64,000 nucleotides of DNA from Eubacteriaceae bacterium (GTDB taxonomy: Bacteria; Bacillota; Clostridia; Eubacteriales; Anaerofustaceae), in the NCBI GenBank assembly GCA_009782515.1, contig WRIY01000003.1:62001-126000 (forward strand). The letters run 5' to 3'. The position numbers and the translations under genes were made by a program. Under the pieces are notes generated by a model, which did no database searches, was not told where the DNA came from, and saw nothing but the letters and a program-made list of their open reading frames with translations. Shown one piece after another: positions 51,751-62,000 of this stretch (position 1 is its first letter; each line of letters starts with the position of its first letter).

Positions 51751-53157
51751 TTAAACAGCGGCTTCAGCTTTCGCCTTGTCGTAAGCAATGTTCTCGTCAA
51801 GATAAAGCTTAGCTTCAGCATCGTCTATCTTGTAGAGCAGCGCTGTCATTATAGCTGTAATCGCAAAGCATACTGCAGGCAGGCCGCCCAGCAGGAGCAT
51901 ATACTTGCGCGTGAATTCAGTTGTTACTTCCATGTTTGGAGAGAAGCCAATCATGTCAAGGCCGTACAAGCCAATGGATCCGCCGATGAAGGTTGATATC
52001 TTCATTGGGATGTTAACAAGAGAGTTTGTAACTGTTCTGTTGTCAACTTTTGTCTTCCAGTAGCCATAGTTGCCAACGTCAATGATATAGCTTGCAGAGA
52101 ATCCTGTATAAAGCGACATCGCAAAGCCGTTTAAGCATGTAAAGGCGATAAAGGCATAAATGCTTGTATGGCCAAAGAATGCTATGAGCAGCTGGGCAAC
52201 GCATGCAACGCCTGTTCCTGCGATGCGGGCTTTCTTTCTGCCGAGCGAGGTTCCTACCCTAGGTCCAAATGTTGATGAAACCAAGTTCCATAAGGTGCTT
52301 ATAAGCATAACATTTGCCTGCATAACAAGCGTTGGGTCGTTTTGGATGTATAGGTAGTAGTAAACCGAAATTGACATTGGTGACATCATTCCGATAAACG
52401 CAAACACAGCTGAGAGCAAGTATATAAGAAGCTGGTCATTTGCGCCAATGGCTTTAATCATGTCAGCAACTTTTATCTGGTTTGTCTGTGTAGCAGCGCC
52501 GGTGCGCATATGCGGCCCGTCATACTGTTTGGCCAAGCTTTGCAGGATTCCAATAGAAATAAGGTATAAAGATCCATAAACTGCAGCCATTGTTATGTAT
52601 GCATTCCGTGGCTCCAGGATGCCTAAGAGCCAGTTGCGCACGCGCACAGTTGTCAGCGATGAAAACACTTGAACAATTGTTGTGACCCTGTAGCCTGTGA
52701 GGACAAGCTTGTTTCTGTCTTCGAGGGATGGGCCTGCCAGGAATGCAAGCACCGCGTATTGGGTTGTGCTTACAAAGCTAAGCAGCGTATTTGTTAATAA
52801 GTATGCTACTATAATTACGAGAGATCTTACAAAGAAAGGTATTTCCAGCGGGAAGAATGTTAAAACGACGCCTGCATAAATAAAGTACCTTGGCACGCCT
52901 AGCCATGGAATGTACTTGCCAGACTTGAACTTTGCATTCTCGATTATGCTGCCTACCATAAAAGTTACGAAAAAGTCGATTATTCTAGCTACTAGCAAGA
53001 TTGTAGCCAGCGATGTGGGGGTAAGCATAAGTACATTGGTGTTAAATAATGTCTGGTATTGAAGCGTTGCCATCGCCAGAACATTCATTGCGCCATATGA
53101 AGAATACTTCCATAAGTTCGAATTCGACAATGGCTCCCGTTCTTGGGCTGTCGCCAT
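51751..53157 (-). CDS. GPH-type sugar:cation symporter (MFS)
   Basis: The 468-residue membrane protein has 12 predicted spans. It opens LWKYSSYGAMNVLAMATL, contains KSGKYIPWLGVPRYF in the loop typical of GPH proteins and KVADMIKAIGANDQLLIYLL in the central region. It likely imports a glycoside, pentoside or hexuronide with a cation. GGAGGCC precedes the ATG. Upstream is a long AT-rich leader with operator-like palindromes. Confidence 0.82.
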   Translation of the reverse strand: MATAQEREPLSNSNLWKYSSYGAMNVLAMATLQYQTLFNTNVLMLTPTSLATILLVARIIDFFVTFMVGSIIENAKFKSGKYIPWLGVPRYFIYAGVVLTFFPLEIPFFVRSLVIIVAYLLTNTLLSFVSTTQYAVLAFLAGPSLEDRNKLVLTGYRVTTIVQVFSSLTTVRVRNWLLGILEPRNAYITMAAVYGSLYLISIGILQSLAKQYDGPHMRTGAATQTNQIKVADMIKAIGANDQLLIYLLSAVFAFIGMMSPMSISVYYYLYIQNDPTLVMQANVMLISTLWNLVSSTFGPRVGTSLGRKKARIAGTGVACVAQLLIAFFGHTSIYAFIAFTCLNGFAMSLYTGFSASYIIDVGNYGYWKTKVDNRTVTNSLVNIPMKISTFIGGSIGLYGLDMIGFSPNMEVTTEFTRKYMLLLGGLPAVCFAITAIMTALLYKIDDAEAKLYLDENIAYDKAKAEAAV

Positions 53158-53607
53158 ATTATTGGCCTCCTTAATTTTTTTGGTGCTTTTTAGACATCGA
53201 ATGAAATAAAACTTTATTAAATTTTGTATTTCAAAATGATTATCTTTTATTAGACATAAAATATTTGTCGAAAATTGCGTTCAATATTTCATTTCGATTG
53301 TATTTTCACCCAATTATTCATCCAATATTTGTAATTTTTTGAGACAAGAAACTATATTTTTTGAATATTCTACAATCCCATACAGGTTATAAAACGGGAA
53401 ACTCAGCTAATAGCGCATGTGAAAGCAGAAAGCGCCAAGCACGCCATTTGGAAATAATCGTTTTTGCTTATATAAAATTATGCTATCTTATATATAAAAA
53501 GCCATATCAGGCAATAACGGGCTAATGGCAATTGCGTTCAAACGAATGATGCTGCCAAATATTCAAATTCTGCCTTGGCAGTCTGGCATATTCATTTTCT
53601 ATTAATA
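53158..53607 (-). promoter_or_regulatory. AT-rich control region of the transporter gene
   Basis: The first 250 bases are very AT-rich. TGAAATA / TATTTCA arms near 53200-53235 and an imperfect palindrome with GACA / TGTC ends (53253-53269) are candidate operators. No clear promoter can be chosen, and no gene is seen up to the ABC-F leader. Confidence 0.35.
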
Positions 53608-53633
53608 ATGAAGGAAGACATTCAGATAGCAAT

Positions 53634-53725
53634 ATGCTTGCTTGTTGGAAAATAGCTGCAGCGCATAATAAGGCAAGCTTACAGCGAAATGCGCTCTAAG
53701 CCTGCCAGTCGGTACAGGCAGGCTT
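53634..53725 (+). promoter_or_regulatory. Candidate attenuator leader of the Lsa-type ABC-F gene
   Basis: A strong stem AAGCCTGCC / GGCAGGCTT (53698-53725) lies 40 bases before the gene. GGCAAGCTT at 53672-53680 differs from the second arm by one base, so it can pair with the first arm instead; the two hairpins are mutually exclusive. A 21-codon ORF (53634-53699) ends on the stem, which would allow ribosome stalling to choose the fold; its ribosome binding site is poor. Confidence 0.4.
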
Positions 53726-53765
53726 GCACTTAGCAACTGCGCTGAAAATAAAAGTAAGGTGAAAC

Positions 53766-55238
53766 ATGCAAATAGCAGTCAACAATTTATCTTTTGCATA
53801 TCCGGGCCGAAGCGATCCTGTTTTTTCGAAAGCAAGCTTTTCTTTCGATACATCCTGGAAGCTCGGACTTATAGGGCGAAACGGCAGGGGCAAGACAACT
53901 CTATTAAAAATTCTCTCAGGAGAGCTTGAAGGCTATGGCGGGAGCATAACAGGGAATGCATCATTTGAGTACTTTCCATATCCTGTTGATAATGAAGCAT
54001 TAAGCCTCAGCTGCCTGGATGCCCTAAGGCGCTCAGGCTGCGAAGCTGAGGAATGGGAGCTTATATGGGAGTTTAGCCTAATAGGCCTGAGGGGCAGCGC
54101 GCTTGAGAACCCTTACAGCTCACTTAGCTTGGGAGAGCAGGCAAAAGCGCTGCTATGCGCCCTTTTTTTGAAAAGCGGGAGCTTTATGCTAATCGATGAG
54201 CCGACCAACCACCTCGATTTGCAGTCCAGGGAGCATGTAGGCAAATACCTTGCATCGAAAGAGGGCTTTATTCTTGCATCGCATGACAGAAGCCTGCTGG
54301 ACAGCTCGGTTGATCATATACTGTCTATCAACAAAACCACTATTGAGCTGCAAAAGGGAAACTTTGGCTCATGGCAGCAGAACCGGGAGAATATGGACAA
54401 TTACGACATAGCGCTAAACAAAGCGCTTAAGTCGGAAATAAAGCGGCTGGAGGCAGCATCAAGGCAAACAGCCGGCTGGGCAGGGGTTGTTGAAAGCAGG
54501 CGCTATGGATCCGGTCTGGACAGAGGCTATGTCGGGCATAAATCCGCAAAGATGATGAAAAGGTCCAAAGTTGTCCAAAAGAGGCAGGCAAACGCGATAG
54601 CGCAAAAGGAAAGCCTGCTTAAGGATGTAGAGCAAAACCAATCGCTGCTCATGTTTCCGCTGCGCTTTCACTCTGATCTGCTTATTAGCGCCAATGAGGC
54701 GGGCATGAATTACAGCGGCACTGCAGGCGTGCAAAAAACTTCATTTGAAATCAGGCGCGACGAAAGATTAGCCGTTATTGGCAGCAACGGCTCTGGAAAA
54801 TCTACAATTCTAAAACTTGCCTGCGGCATACTGCAACCAAGCGAAGGCCGGATAAGCATTGCTAAAAACTTGAAAATATCGTATGTGCCCCAGGGCACTT
54901 CGCATTTGAAAGGCACGCTTTCAGAGTGGGCTGCTGCTCAAGCAATTGATCTGACGGTTTTTCTTACAAACCTTGATAAGCTTGGCGTAAATAACTTGAG
55001 CCTTGCAATAGAGCTTGAGGGCTTAAGCGAGGGAGAGAAGAAAAAGGCGCTCATTGCTGCAAGCCTCTCAACTTCTGCGCATCTTTATATATGGGATGAG
55101 CCCCTGAACTACCTTGACATATACACCCGCATACAAATCGAAAACGCCATACTGGCCGCTGAGCCGGCAATGCTTGTCGTTGAGCATGACAAAGAGTTTA
55201 TCGAAAGCATAGCAACCAGCTCGCTTAGCCTCAGCTAG
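53766..55238 (+). CDS. Lsa-type ABC-F ribosomal-protection-like protein
   Basis: The 490-residue protein has two ABC domains without membrane spans. Motifs: FDTSWKLGLIGRNGRGKTTLLKIL, LSLGEQAKALLCALFL, MLIDEPTNHLD; then GSNGSGKST, LSEGEKKKALIAASL and IWDEPLNYLDIYTRIQIE. The last two blocks are typical for Lsa/Vga-like ABC-F proteins, which protect ribosomes from lincosamide, pleuromutilin and streptogramin A antibiotics. Resistance is an inference; linker residues decide it. AAGGTGA stands before the start. Confidence 0.85.
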   Translation: MQIAVNNLSFAYPGRSDPVFSKASFSFDTSWKLGLIGRNGRGKTTLLKILSGELEGYGGSITGNASFEYFPYPVDNEALSLSCLDALRRSGCEAEEWELIWEFSLIGLRGSALENPYSSLSLGEQAKALLCALFLKSGSFMLIDEPTNHLDLQSREHVGKYLASKEGFILASHDRSLLDSSVDHILSINKTTIELQKGNFGSWQQNRENMDNYDIALNKALKSEIKRLEAASRQTAGWAGVVESRRYGSGLDRGYVGHKSAKMMKRSKVVQKRQANAIAQKESLLKDVEQNQSLLMFPLRFHSDLLISANEAGMNYSGTAGVQKTSFEIRRDERLAVIGSNGSGKSTILKLACGILQPSEGRISIAKNLKISYVPQGTSHLKGTLSEWAAAQAIDLTVFLTNLDKLGVNNLSLAIELEGLSEGEKKKALIAASLSTSAHLYIWDEPLNYLDIYTRIQIENAILAAEPAMLVVEHDKEFIESIATSSLSLS

Positions 55239-55366
55239 AGCGATTTATTGCGCTAAAGGCAAGGATTTGCGCTATAATCTATAGGCAACTGCATTATTTA
55301 TGCAAGCTATAAGAAATATATAGAAAGGCGCGCCGACAATCCAATAATAAGGCGCATATCAAATCA

Positions 55367-56569
55367 ATGATTGTATTTATCGTTAACTGCGGAAGCTCAT
55401 CCCTGAAATTCCAGTTATTCGACATGCACGAGCAAAAAGCTCTGGCAACCGGCCTTGCTGACAGAATAGGCATTGAGCCGAGCGCGTTTAGGTTTGAGCC
55501 GGAAGGCAAAGACACGATAAAGCTTGAGCTGCCCATCCCTGACCATGCAAGCGCATTCAGCCTGGCTGTACAGTATTTAACCGATCCTACGCACGGCGTA
55601 ATATCATCAATTAATGAGATAGATGCTGTCGGGCACCGTGTAGTGCATGGCGGAAATAAGTTTGTGGAGAGCGCGCTTATTGACGAGAGCGTAATTGATG
55701 CTATCAAAAGCTTCATTCCCTTAGGCCCTTTGCACAACCCTGCTAACCTGACAGGCATACAGGAAGCAACAAAGCTAATGCCGAATACTCCCCAGGTTGC
55801 ATGCTTTGATACAGCTTTTCACCAAAGCATGCCAGAGTATGCTTATGTATACCCTATCCCTTATGAGCTATATGAAGAGTACAAAATAAGAAAATATGGC
55901 TTTCACGGCACAAGCCATCGCTTTATCACAGCAAAAGCAATCGAAATGCTTGGCAATCCGGCCCATAGCAAGATTGTCACATGCCATTTGGGGAACGGAT
56001 CAAGCTGCGCTGCCGTGCTGGACGGAAAGAGCATGGATACAACAATGGGGCTGACGCCGCTGGAAGGGCTGGCCATGGGGACACGCTCAGGCTCAATAGA
56101 TCCGGCGATAGTAAAATTCCTGCATGACAACGCAAACATGAGCATCGACGAAATCGACTCAATGCTTAACAAAAAATCCGGAGCTCTGGGAATAAGCGGG
56201 TTTTCAAATGACTTCCGCGACATAGAGTCAGCTGCAAATGAAGGCAATGAGCGTGCAAGGCTTGCTTTGGATATTTTCTTCTACAGAGTGCGCCTTTCAA
56301 TCGGATCATATGCCGCAGCGCTCGGCGGGCTGGATGCAATAGTGTTTACAGCAGGAATAGGCGAAAACTCATCAACAGGAAGAGAAGCAATCCTAAAGGG
56401 TCTGGAATTCCTTGGCGTGAGCATTGATGCACAGAAAAATCTTATTAGGGGCGAGGCTATAGACATTTCTATGCCGGATGCTTCATGCAGAGTGCTTGTA
56501 ATACCAACAAATGAAGAGCTGATGATTGCCCAGGATACAGAAGAAATAGTGCTGGCAGCAAAAAAATAG
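55367..56569 (+). CDS. ackA: Acetate kinase
   Basis: The 400-residue enzyme makes ATP from acetyl phosphate. Motifs: VFIVNCGSSSLKFQLF, HRVVHGGNKF, GPLHNPANLTG, FDTAFHQSMPEYAYVYP, RKYGFHGTSHRF, CHLGNGSSCAAV and FTAGIGENSS, all expected. Length is normal. pta is not adjacent. It precedes the rpmF operon without the yceD gene that often lies between. Confidence 0.97.
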   Translation: MIVFIVNCGSSSLKFQLFDMHEQKALATGLADRIGIEPSAFRFEPEGKDTIKLELPIPDHASAFSLAVQYLTDPTHGVISSINEIDAVGHRVVHGGNKFVESALIDESVIDAIKSFIPLGPLHNPANLTGIQEATKLMPNTPQVACFDTAFHQSMPEYAYVYPIPYELYEEYKIRKYGFHGTSHRFITAKAIEMLGNPAHSKIVTCHLGNGSSCAAVLDGKSMDTTMGLTPLEGLAMGTRSGSIDPAIVKFLHDNANMSIDEIDSMLNKKSGALGISGFSNDFRDIESAANEGNERARLALDIFFYRVRLSIGSYAAALGGLDAIVFTAGIGENSSTGREAILKGLEFLGVSIDAQKNLIRGEAIDISMPDASCRVLVIPTNEELMIAQDTEEIVLAAKK

Positions 56570-56665
56570 CAGATTTTTAGCAGTTGGCGCTTGCAGCAAT
56601 ATTAAACAATATATGCTAAAAAAATAAGCTTCTAATGCATAATTGCTGGCTTATTCAATTTTCAC

Positions 56666-56694
56666 TTGACACACCAGGTGCAGTTATATATAAT
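56666..56694 (+). promoter_or_regulatory. rpmF: Strong promoter of rpmF
   Basis: Consensus TTGACA at 56666-56671 and TATAAT at 56689-56694 with exactly 17 bases between. A short leader with an AAGCATGCTT palindrome follows; no yceD gene is present. Confidence 0.9.
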
Positions 56695-56758
56695 ATTTTA
56701 GCATAAACTAATGGAGCAGCTTCAAGCATATGCAAGCATGCTTCTGGAGGTAACGACT

Positions 56759-56941
56759 ATGGCTGTGCCAAAAAGAAAACAATCAAAATCCCGCAGGGAT
56801 AAAAGGCGGGCTAACTATAAGCTTAGCATGCCAGCCATTTCGATATGCCCTGAATGCGGAGCTGTGAAACAGCCACACCGCGTATGCTTGGCATGCGGAA
56901 CTTATAATGGCAGGAAAGTAATAGAGACAGCTAACAACTGA
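56759..56941 (+). CDS. rpmF: Ribosomal protein L32
   Basis: The 60-residue protein begins MAVPKRKQSKSRRDKRRA and has two CxxC pairs (CPEC, CLAC), the zinc-binding L32 form. GGAGG lies eight bases before the ATG; a longer frame to 56711 is not conserved. A terminator separates it from plsX. Confidence 0.97.
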   Translation: MAVPKRKQSKSRRDKRRANYKLSMPAISICPECGAVKQPHRVCLACGTYNGRKVIETANN

Positions 56942-56950
56942 TTATTCGAG

Positions 56951-56972
56951 GGCTGCCATGGCAGCCTTTTCT
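56951..56972 (+). terminator. Terminator after rpmF
   Basis: GGCTGCC-AT-GGCAGCC then TTTTCTT, 10 bases after the rpmF stop. It may be partial, letting some transcription into plsX. Confidence 0.8.
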
Positions 56973-57010
56973 TCTATGTTGATATATTTAAAATTGTATA
57001 GGAAAGCAGC

Positions 57011-57976
57011 ATGCCAATATACGTTGATGCAATGGGAGGCGATCACGCACCATCTGAGATAGCCAGTGGAGCACTCCTGGCATTAAGCATGGTGAGCGAG
57101 CCAATTGCCCTTATCGGAAAAGCTGAGGCAATCAGCCAGGAGCTTAAAAAGCTTGGGGCAGAAGGCTTGTTTGAGGTTGTCAGCTGCAGCGAGTCTATTG
57201 AAATGGATGAGGACCCTGCAGCAGCGGTAAGAAGAAAGAAAGATTCAAGCATAGTCATTGGGTGCCAGCTTGCCCGGGAAAATGAAGGCTCGGCTTTTGT
57301 CTCAGCAGGCTCAACAGGAGCCCTGCTGGCAGCAGGCCTTATGTATATCAAGCGAATTCCCGGAGTGCAAAGGGCTGCTTTGGCTACGGTTTTGCCGATA
57401 AAAAAGCCTGTGATGCTCCTGGACATAGGCGCAAATGCCGACTGCAAGCCCGAATACCTTGTACAATTTGCAAAAATGGGCATAATCTATATGCAGTCGC
57501 TTTTCGGCATCGCCAGCCCAAGCGTCGGGCTAATGAGCATCGGCACGGAAGATACAAAAGGCAGCGCATTTACCAAGCAATGCTTTGCCGAGCTAAAGCA
57601 GCTGGGCCCAAGCTTTGCCGGAAATATCGAGCCTACAAGCCTGTTTGAGCCAACGAGCTGTGATATTGCAGTTAGCGACGGCTTTACCGGAAATATAGTG
57701 CTAAAGACGATAGAAGGCGCTATGGCGCATTCTATGTCAGCTCTTTATCCGGCAATTGCTGCAACTGGCAATAGCGGGGCCGAAGCCATTTTTGAGCAGG
57801 CAAGATCCTCGCTTGACCCTACATCAGTTGGCGGGGCGCCATTCCTGGGAATAGAAGGCTGCCTGATAAAAGCCCATGGCTCCAGCCGCGCGCAAGCGAT
57901 ATCAAACGCTATACGCCAGGCTTCAAGCTTTTTGGGCAACAATGCGCTTGAAAAAATAAAGGCAGAAATTATATAA
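57011..57976 (+). CDS. plsX: Phosphate acyltransferase PlsX
   Basis: The 321-residue enzyme forms acyl phosphate from acyl-ACP, the first step of phospholipid synthesis. Motifs: YVDAMGGDHAPSEI, VRRKKDSSIVIGCQL, SAGSTGALLAAGL, DIGANADCKPEYLVQFA, SIGTEDTKG, and ending GGAPFLGIEGCLIKAHGSS. Order with acpP and rnc is standard. Confidence 0.96.
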   Translation: MPIYVDAMGGDHAPSEIASGALLALSMVSEPIALIGKAEAISQELKKLGAEGLFEVVSCSESIEMDEDPAAAVRRKKDSSIVIGCQLARENEGSAFVSAGSTGALLAAGLMYIKRIPGVQRAALATVLPIKKPVMLLDIGANADCKPEYLVQFAKMGIIYMQSLFGIASPSVGLMSIGTEDTKGSAFTKQCFAELKQLGPSFAGNIEPTSLFEPTSCDIAVSDGFTGNIVLKTIEGAMAHSMSALYPAIAATGNSGAEAIFEQARSSLDPTSVGGAPFLGIEGCLIKAHGSSRAQAISNAIRQASSFLGNNALEKIKAEII

Positions 57977-58057
57977 GCAAAAATAAGTTCATGGCAAACC
58001 AGCTTTTTATGAAAAGAGGTATATGCTACAGGCATTAGCCGGCATAGCAAAGCGCTA

Positions 58058-58282
58058 ATGGTATATGAAAAAATAAAAGAGATCATCGTAGCCCAGTTTC
58101 AAGTTGATCCTGACAAAATCCAGCTTGAGACATATTTCGCCGAGGATCTTGAAGCTGACTCTATTGATGTTATGGAGCTTGTCAATACGTTCGAAGAAGA
58201 GTTTAACAAGGAAATAACAGACGAAGAGCTTGGCTCGATTAAGCAAGTCAAGGATGTTGTGAGGTATTTCGAAGGGCATTGA
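58058..58282 (+). CDS. acpP: Acyl carrier protein
   Basis: The 74-residue protein is acidic and contains the phosphopantetheine site in EADSIDVMEL (usually DSLD). It carries fatty acids to PlsX. Its TGA overlaps the TTG start of rnc. Confidence 0.96.
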   Translation: MVYEKIKEIIVAQFQVDPDKIQLETYFAEDLEADSIDVMELVNTFEEEFNKEITDEELGSIKQVKDVVRYFEGH

Positions 58283-58974
58283 ATAGTAAACCTGATTTTA
58301 GTGAATTGGAAGAGCTCCTTCGCTATCACTTTAAGGACAGCGATCTGCTAAGAAAAGCTTTAACCCACCCTTCAGCTGTCAACGAGACAAAAGCTGAAAG
58401 CAACCAAAGGCTTGAGTTCTTAGGGGATGCAGTATTGCAGCTGGCTATCAGCGCAAACATTTATGAAGCCCATCCTGATCTTAACGAGGGGTCTTTGTCA
58501 AAAATCCGCTCAATGATAGTGTGCGCCGACTCATTATACATTGGCGCAAATGGAATCTCGCTTTCTGATTTTTTAATACTTGGAAAAGGCGAAGAGCTTA
58601 ACGGCGGCCGCAGCAAGAAGAACATTTTAGCAGACTCATTCGAAAGCGTCATCGGCGCAATCTTCCTGGATGGCGGATTTGATGCAGCAGAAGAATTCAT
58701 AATATACTCTTTATCAGACATCATATCCCAAGCTTCAGACGGATCGCTAACCTATGACTACAAAACTACGCTGCAAGAGTATGCGCAAGCCCTTGATGCA
58801 GGCGAGCTTGAGTACGAGCTTGTAAGGATCGAAGGGCCGGAGCATGAGCAGATCTTTTACTCTCGCGCAGTGCTGGGCAACCGCGCGTTTGGCGAAGCTT
58901 TCGGGCACAACCGAAAGCATAGCGAACAAAATGCTGCTGAGCTTGCGCTTCGCGAGCTTAAGGTTATTGACTGA
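58279..58974 (+). CDS. rnc: Ribonuclease III
   Basis: The 231-residue endonuclease cuts double-stranded RNA in rRNA maturation. The signature QRLEFLGDAVLQL lies near 43-55; ADSFESVIGAIFLDGG follows, and a dsRNA-binding domain covers the last 70 residues (DYKTTLQEYAQALDAG ... HSEQNAAELALREL). It begins with TTG overlapping the acpP stop, with GAAGGG as its ribosome binding site. Confidence 0.96.
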   Translation: MNSKPDFSELEELLRYHFKDSDLLRKALTHPSAVNETKAESNQRLEFLGDAVLQLAISANIYEAHPDLNEGSLSKIRSMIVCADSLYIGANGISLSDFLILGKGEELNGGRSKKNILADSFESVIGAIFLDGGFDAAEEFIIYSLSDIISQASDGSLTYDYKTTLQEYAQALDAGELEYELVRIEGPEHEQIFYSRAVLGNRAFGEAFGHNRKHSEQNAAELALRELKVID

Positions 58975-59005
58975 ATAAATATGAAAAAGAAAGCGCTGGT
59001 GCGCT

Positions 59006-62000
59006 GTGATTCTAAAGAAAGTAGAAATTTTCGGCTTTAAATCGTTTGCAAACCTTTGCACAATATCTTTTTTATATCCCATAACAGCTATTGTCGGGCC
59101 TAATGGCAGCGGCAAAAGCAACTTTGTTGACGCTATAAGATGGGCTTTGGGCGAGCAAAGGCCCACAGCTCTGCGGGCTTCAAAGATGGAGGATGTAATC
59201 TTTGCAGGCAGCTCTGAGATGAAGCCTCTTGGCTACGCTCAAGTGAGCCTTTTTTTTGATAACGAAAACAGGGTTCTGCCTGTGGATTTTGCTGAAGTCA
59301 AGATCTCGCGCAGGATATACCGCTCAGGGGAAAGCGAGTACTTTATTAATGGAGCAGAAGCCCGCCTAAGGGATGTGTCAGAGCTTTTTTATGACACAGG
59401 CTTAGCCCGCGAAGGCTACTCGATAATAGGCCAGGGCAAGATCGAAGAGCTGGCTACAGCTTCAGCAGCAGAAAGAAGGCTTTTAATTGAAGAAGCTGTT
59501 GGAATTGTGCGCTATAAAATGCGCAAAGCTGAATCTGAAAAAAAGCTTGGGCTTGCCCAAGCCAATCTTTACAGGATTGATGACATTATATCTGAGCTTA
59601 ACAGCCGCCTGCCTTCCCTAAAGCGCCAAGCAGAAAAGGCGCAATCCTACCTCGGCCTGCGAAGCGAGCTAAAGGATCTTGAGATCAGCGTTTTCGTCAG
59701 GAGAATTGATGAGCTCACTGAGCACAGGGAGCAAATAAGCCACAATAAAGATGCTATTGACACGAGCATAAGGGCGATACAAAGCCAGAAGGAATACTAC
59801 GAAGGCCGCCTGGAAAGCCAAAAGAGCGCAATGGAGCATTTTGAAGGCGATGCAGCGCTGGCTGAGAGCAGCCGCATCGAAGCAATAAGCCATTATGAAG
59901 AAGCCAGAAATGCGCTTCGATCGCTTCAGGAAAAGGAGCTTGCGCTTAAAATTTCGGTCTCAGAGCTGGAAAGCGAAGCAGAAGAGTATGAGTCAAGCCT
60001 CAAGGCAGCTTTATCAGAAAGCAAGGCAGCAGCTGTTGATCTTGCCAACGCGCAAAAAAGGGCCAGCGATGCTGAGAGCGCATGGCTAAGCTCATCAGAA
60101 AGCCAGCCGTCTATAGCCAAGTGGGAAGCAGCCCAAGAGGCCAAAGGCAGGCTTGAAGGGTACAGGTATGTCTTAAGCAGGCTTAATGAAGAAAAAGAGC
60201 TGCTTGAAGCAGCAGCGGCAAAACCTGGCCAAAGCAGCATCGCAGAAGCTGAAGCAGAGCTTGAGGCAGCGAAAAAATCGCTTAATCTGGCAAGATACAA
60301 AGCAGCTGATGCGAAAAACCGCGCTGATGCCGCCATGCAAAAGGCAATATCAGCAAAAGCAGCGCACGAGTCTGCAGCAGCAAGCGTTAGGGCCATACTT
60401 TCAAGGCCGCTTAACAGGGTAATACAGTACGCTGAGTCTGAACCCTCCCTAAAGGGAATAATACATGGCGCCGCCGGGGACTTGATTGAGCCCAAGGACG
60501 GCTATAGCCTGGCTGTCTCGGCTGCGCTTGGCGCAACTTACAACTACCTCGTGTGCGAAAGCAAAGAGGGTGCTTCGCTTATTATTGAAAAAATGAAGTC
60601 TGCCCAATGGGGCAGGGCAACATTTCTTCCCCTGGATATAATTAGTGCCCACACAGAGCATTTTAATATATCCCATAAAGGCTTTATCGGAAATGCAGCC
60701 AGCCTTGCCCTCTACAAAACCGAGCATGAAAGCGCAGCAAGCTTTCTGCTAGGGAGAACTGCAGTTGCAGACACTCTTAAAAGCGCTCTTGACATCGCCG
60801 GCATGCTTGGCTACAGATTTAAAGTTGTCTCGCTTGACGGAAGCGTCGTTTTGCAGGGAGGCGCAATAACAGGAGGCAGCAGCTCGGCGTCGGCAGGCAT
60901 GAGCAGAGCGCGTGAGCTTGCATTGGCAAGGGAGCGCGAAAAAGAGGCAGCAGCTGCGTTGGAGCAGCTTGAGCTTGAAAGGCAGAGGGCAGCATCCAGC
61001 ATAGCAGATCTTGAAAATGGCGCTGAGCTTGCACTTGAAGCTTACACTGAAAAGCTGGCCCGGCACCAAAGCGCATTTAGTGCATATGAAGCGATTAATT
61101 TAGAGGCTGGCAAAGCTTTAAGCCAGCTCGCCCAAAACCAGTCGCGAAGAAGCGAGATAGAGCGCATGGCTGCACAAGACGAAGCCCTGGTAGGCTCAAT
61201 GCCGGAATTATATACAAGCCAAACCCTTTCGTTTCGCGCAAGCGAAGCAGAAATAGCTTATGTTAAAGCCTCTGAGGAGCTTGAGCGCTATAAAGAGAGG
61301 GTGGCATATTGCAATTCTTCAGCTGCTTCGGTTGAAAATGCCCTGAAAAGCAAGCGGGAGCGCGTAAAAGCAGCAATCGAAAGCTTAAGCAGCATAAATG
61401 ACGACATCGAGCATGCAAAGCAGATGCAAAGCATGCATGAGGCCTCAAAAGACAGCTTGACTGAAGCCAGCGGCAAAGCTTCCGGCAGCCGGCAGCAAGC
61501 ATACCAAGCTTACATGGATGCCAATGAAAAATTGCTTGAGCTGGCTAAGCAGGAAGCTGGCGCCCTCGAAAAAGCGTATAGGCTTGAAAGCGATTTGGCA
61601 CAGAACGCACAAGAAGCAAGAACCCTCAAGCTTTCAATGATAGAGCAATATTCGGTAACATATGCCGTTGCTGCATCCTATAGCACAAGCGGCAGCCTGG
61701 AAGAGGAAAAGGGCAAAATAGACAGCATAAAGGCATCGATAGCCAGGCTGGGCTCGATTAACCCAAACGCTCCTGAGGAGCTCTCTGAGCTGAATGAAAG
61801 GCTGAGCGGGCTTATTGCCCAACGGGACGATATCGAGAAATCCATGTCTGAGCTTACATTGCTCATTAGCGATGTGGCAAAAAACATGGCCAAGCGCTTT
61901 GCCGAGTCATTTGCCAAAATACAGGACGAATTTGCTAAAACATTCACATCGCTGTTCCAGGGGGGAAGTGCAAGCCTTGAGCTCACTGATCCGCATGATC

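Noticed and set aside
60449-61502. Several minus-strand frames opposite smc
   Set aside because: They are by-products of the coiled-coil coding sequence of smc on the plus strand.
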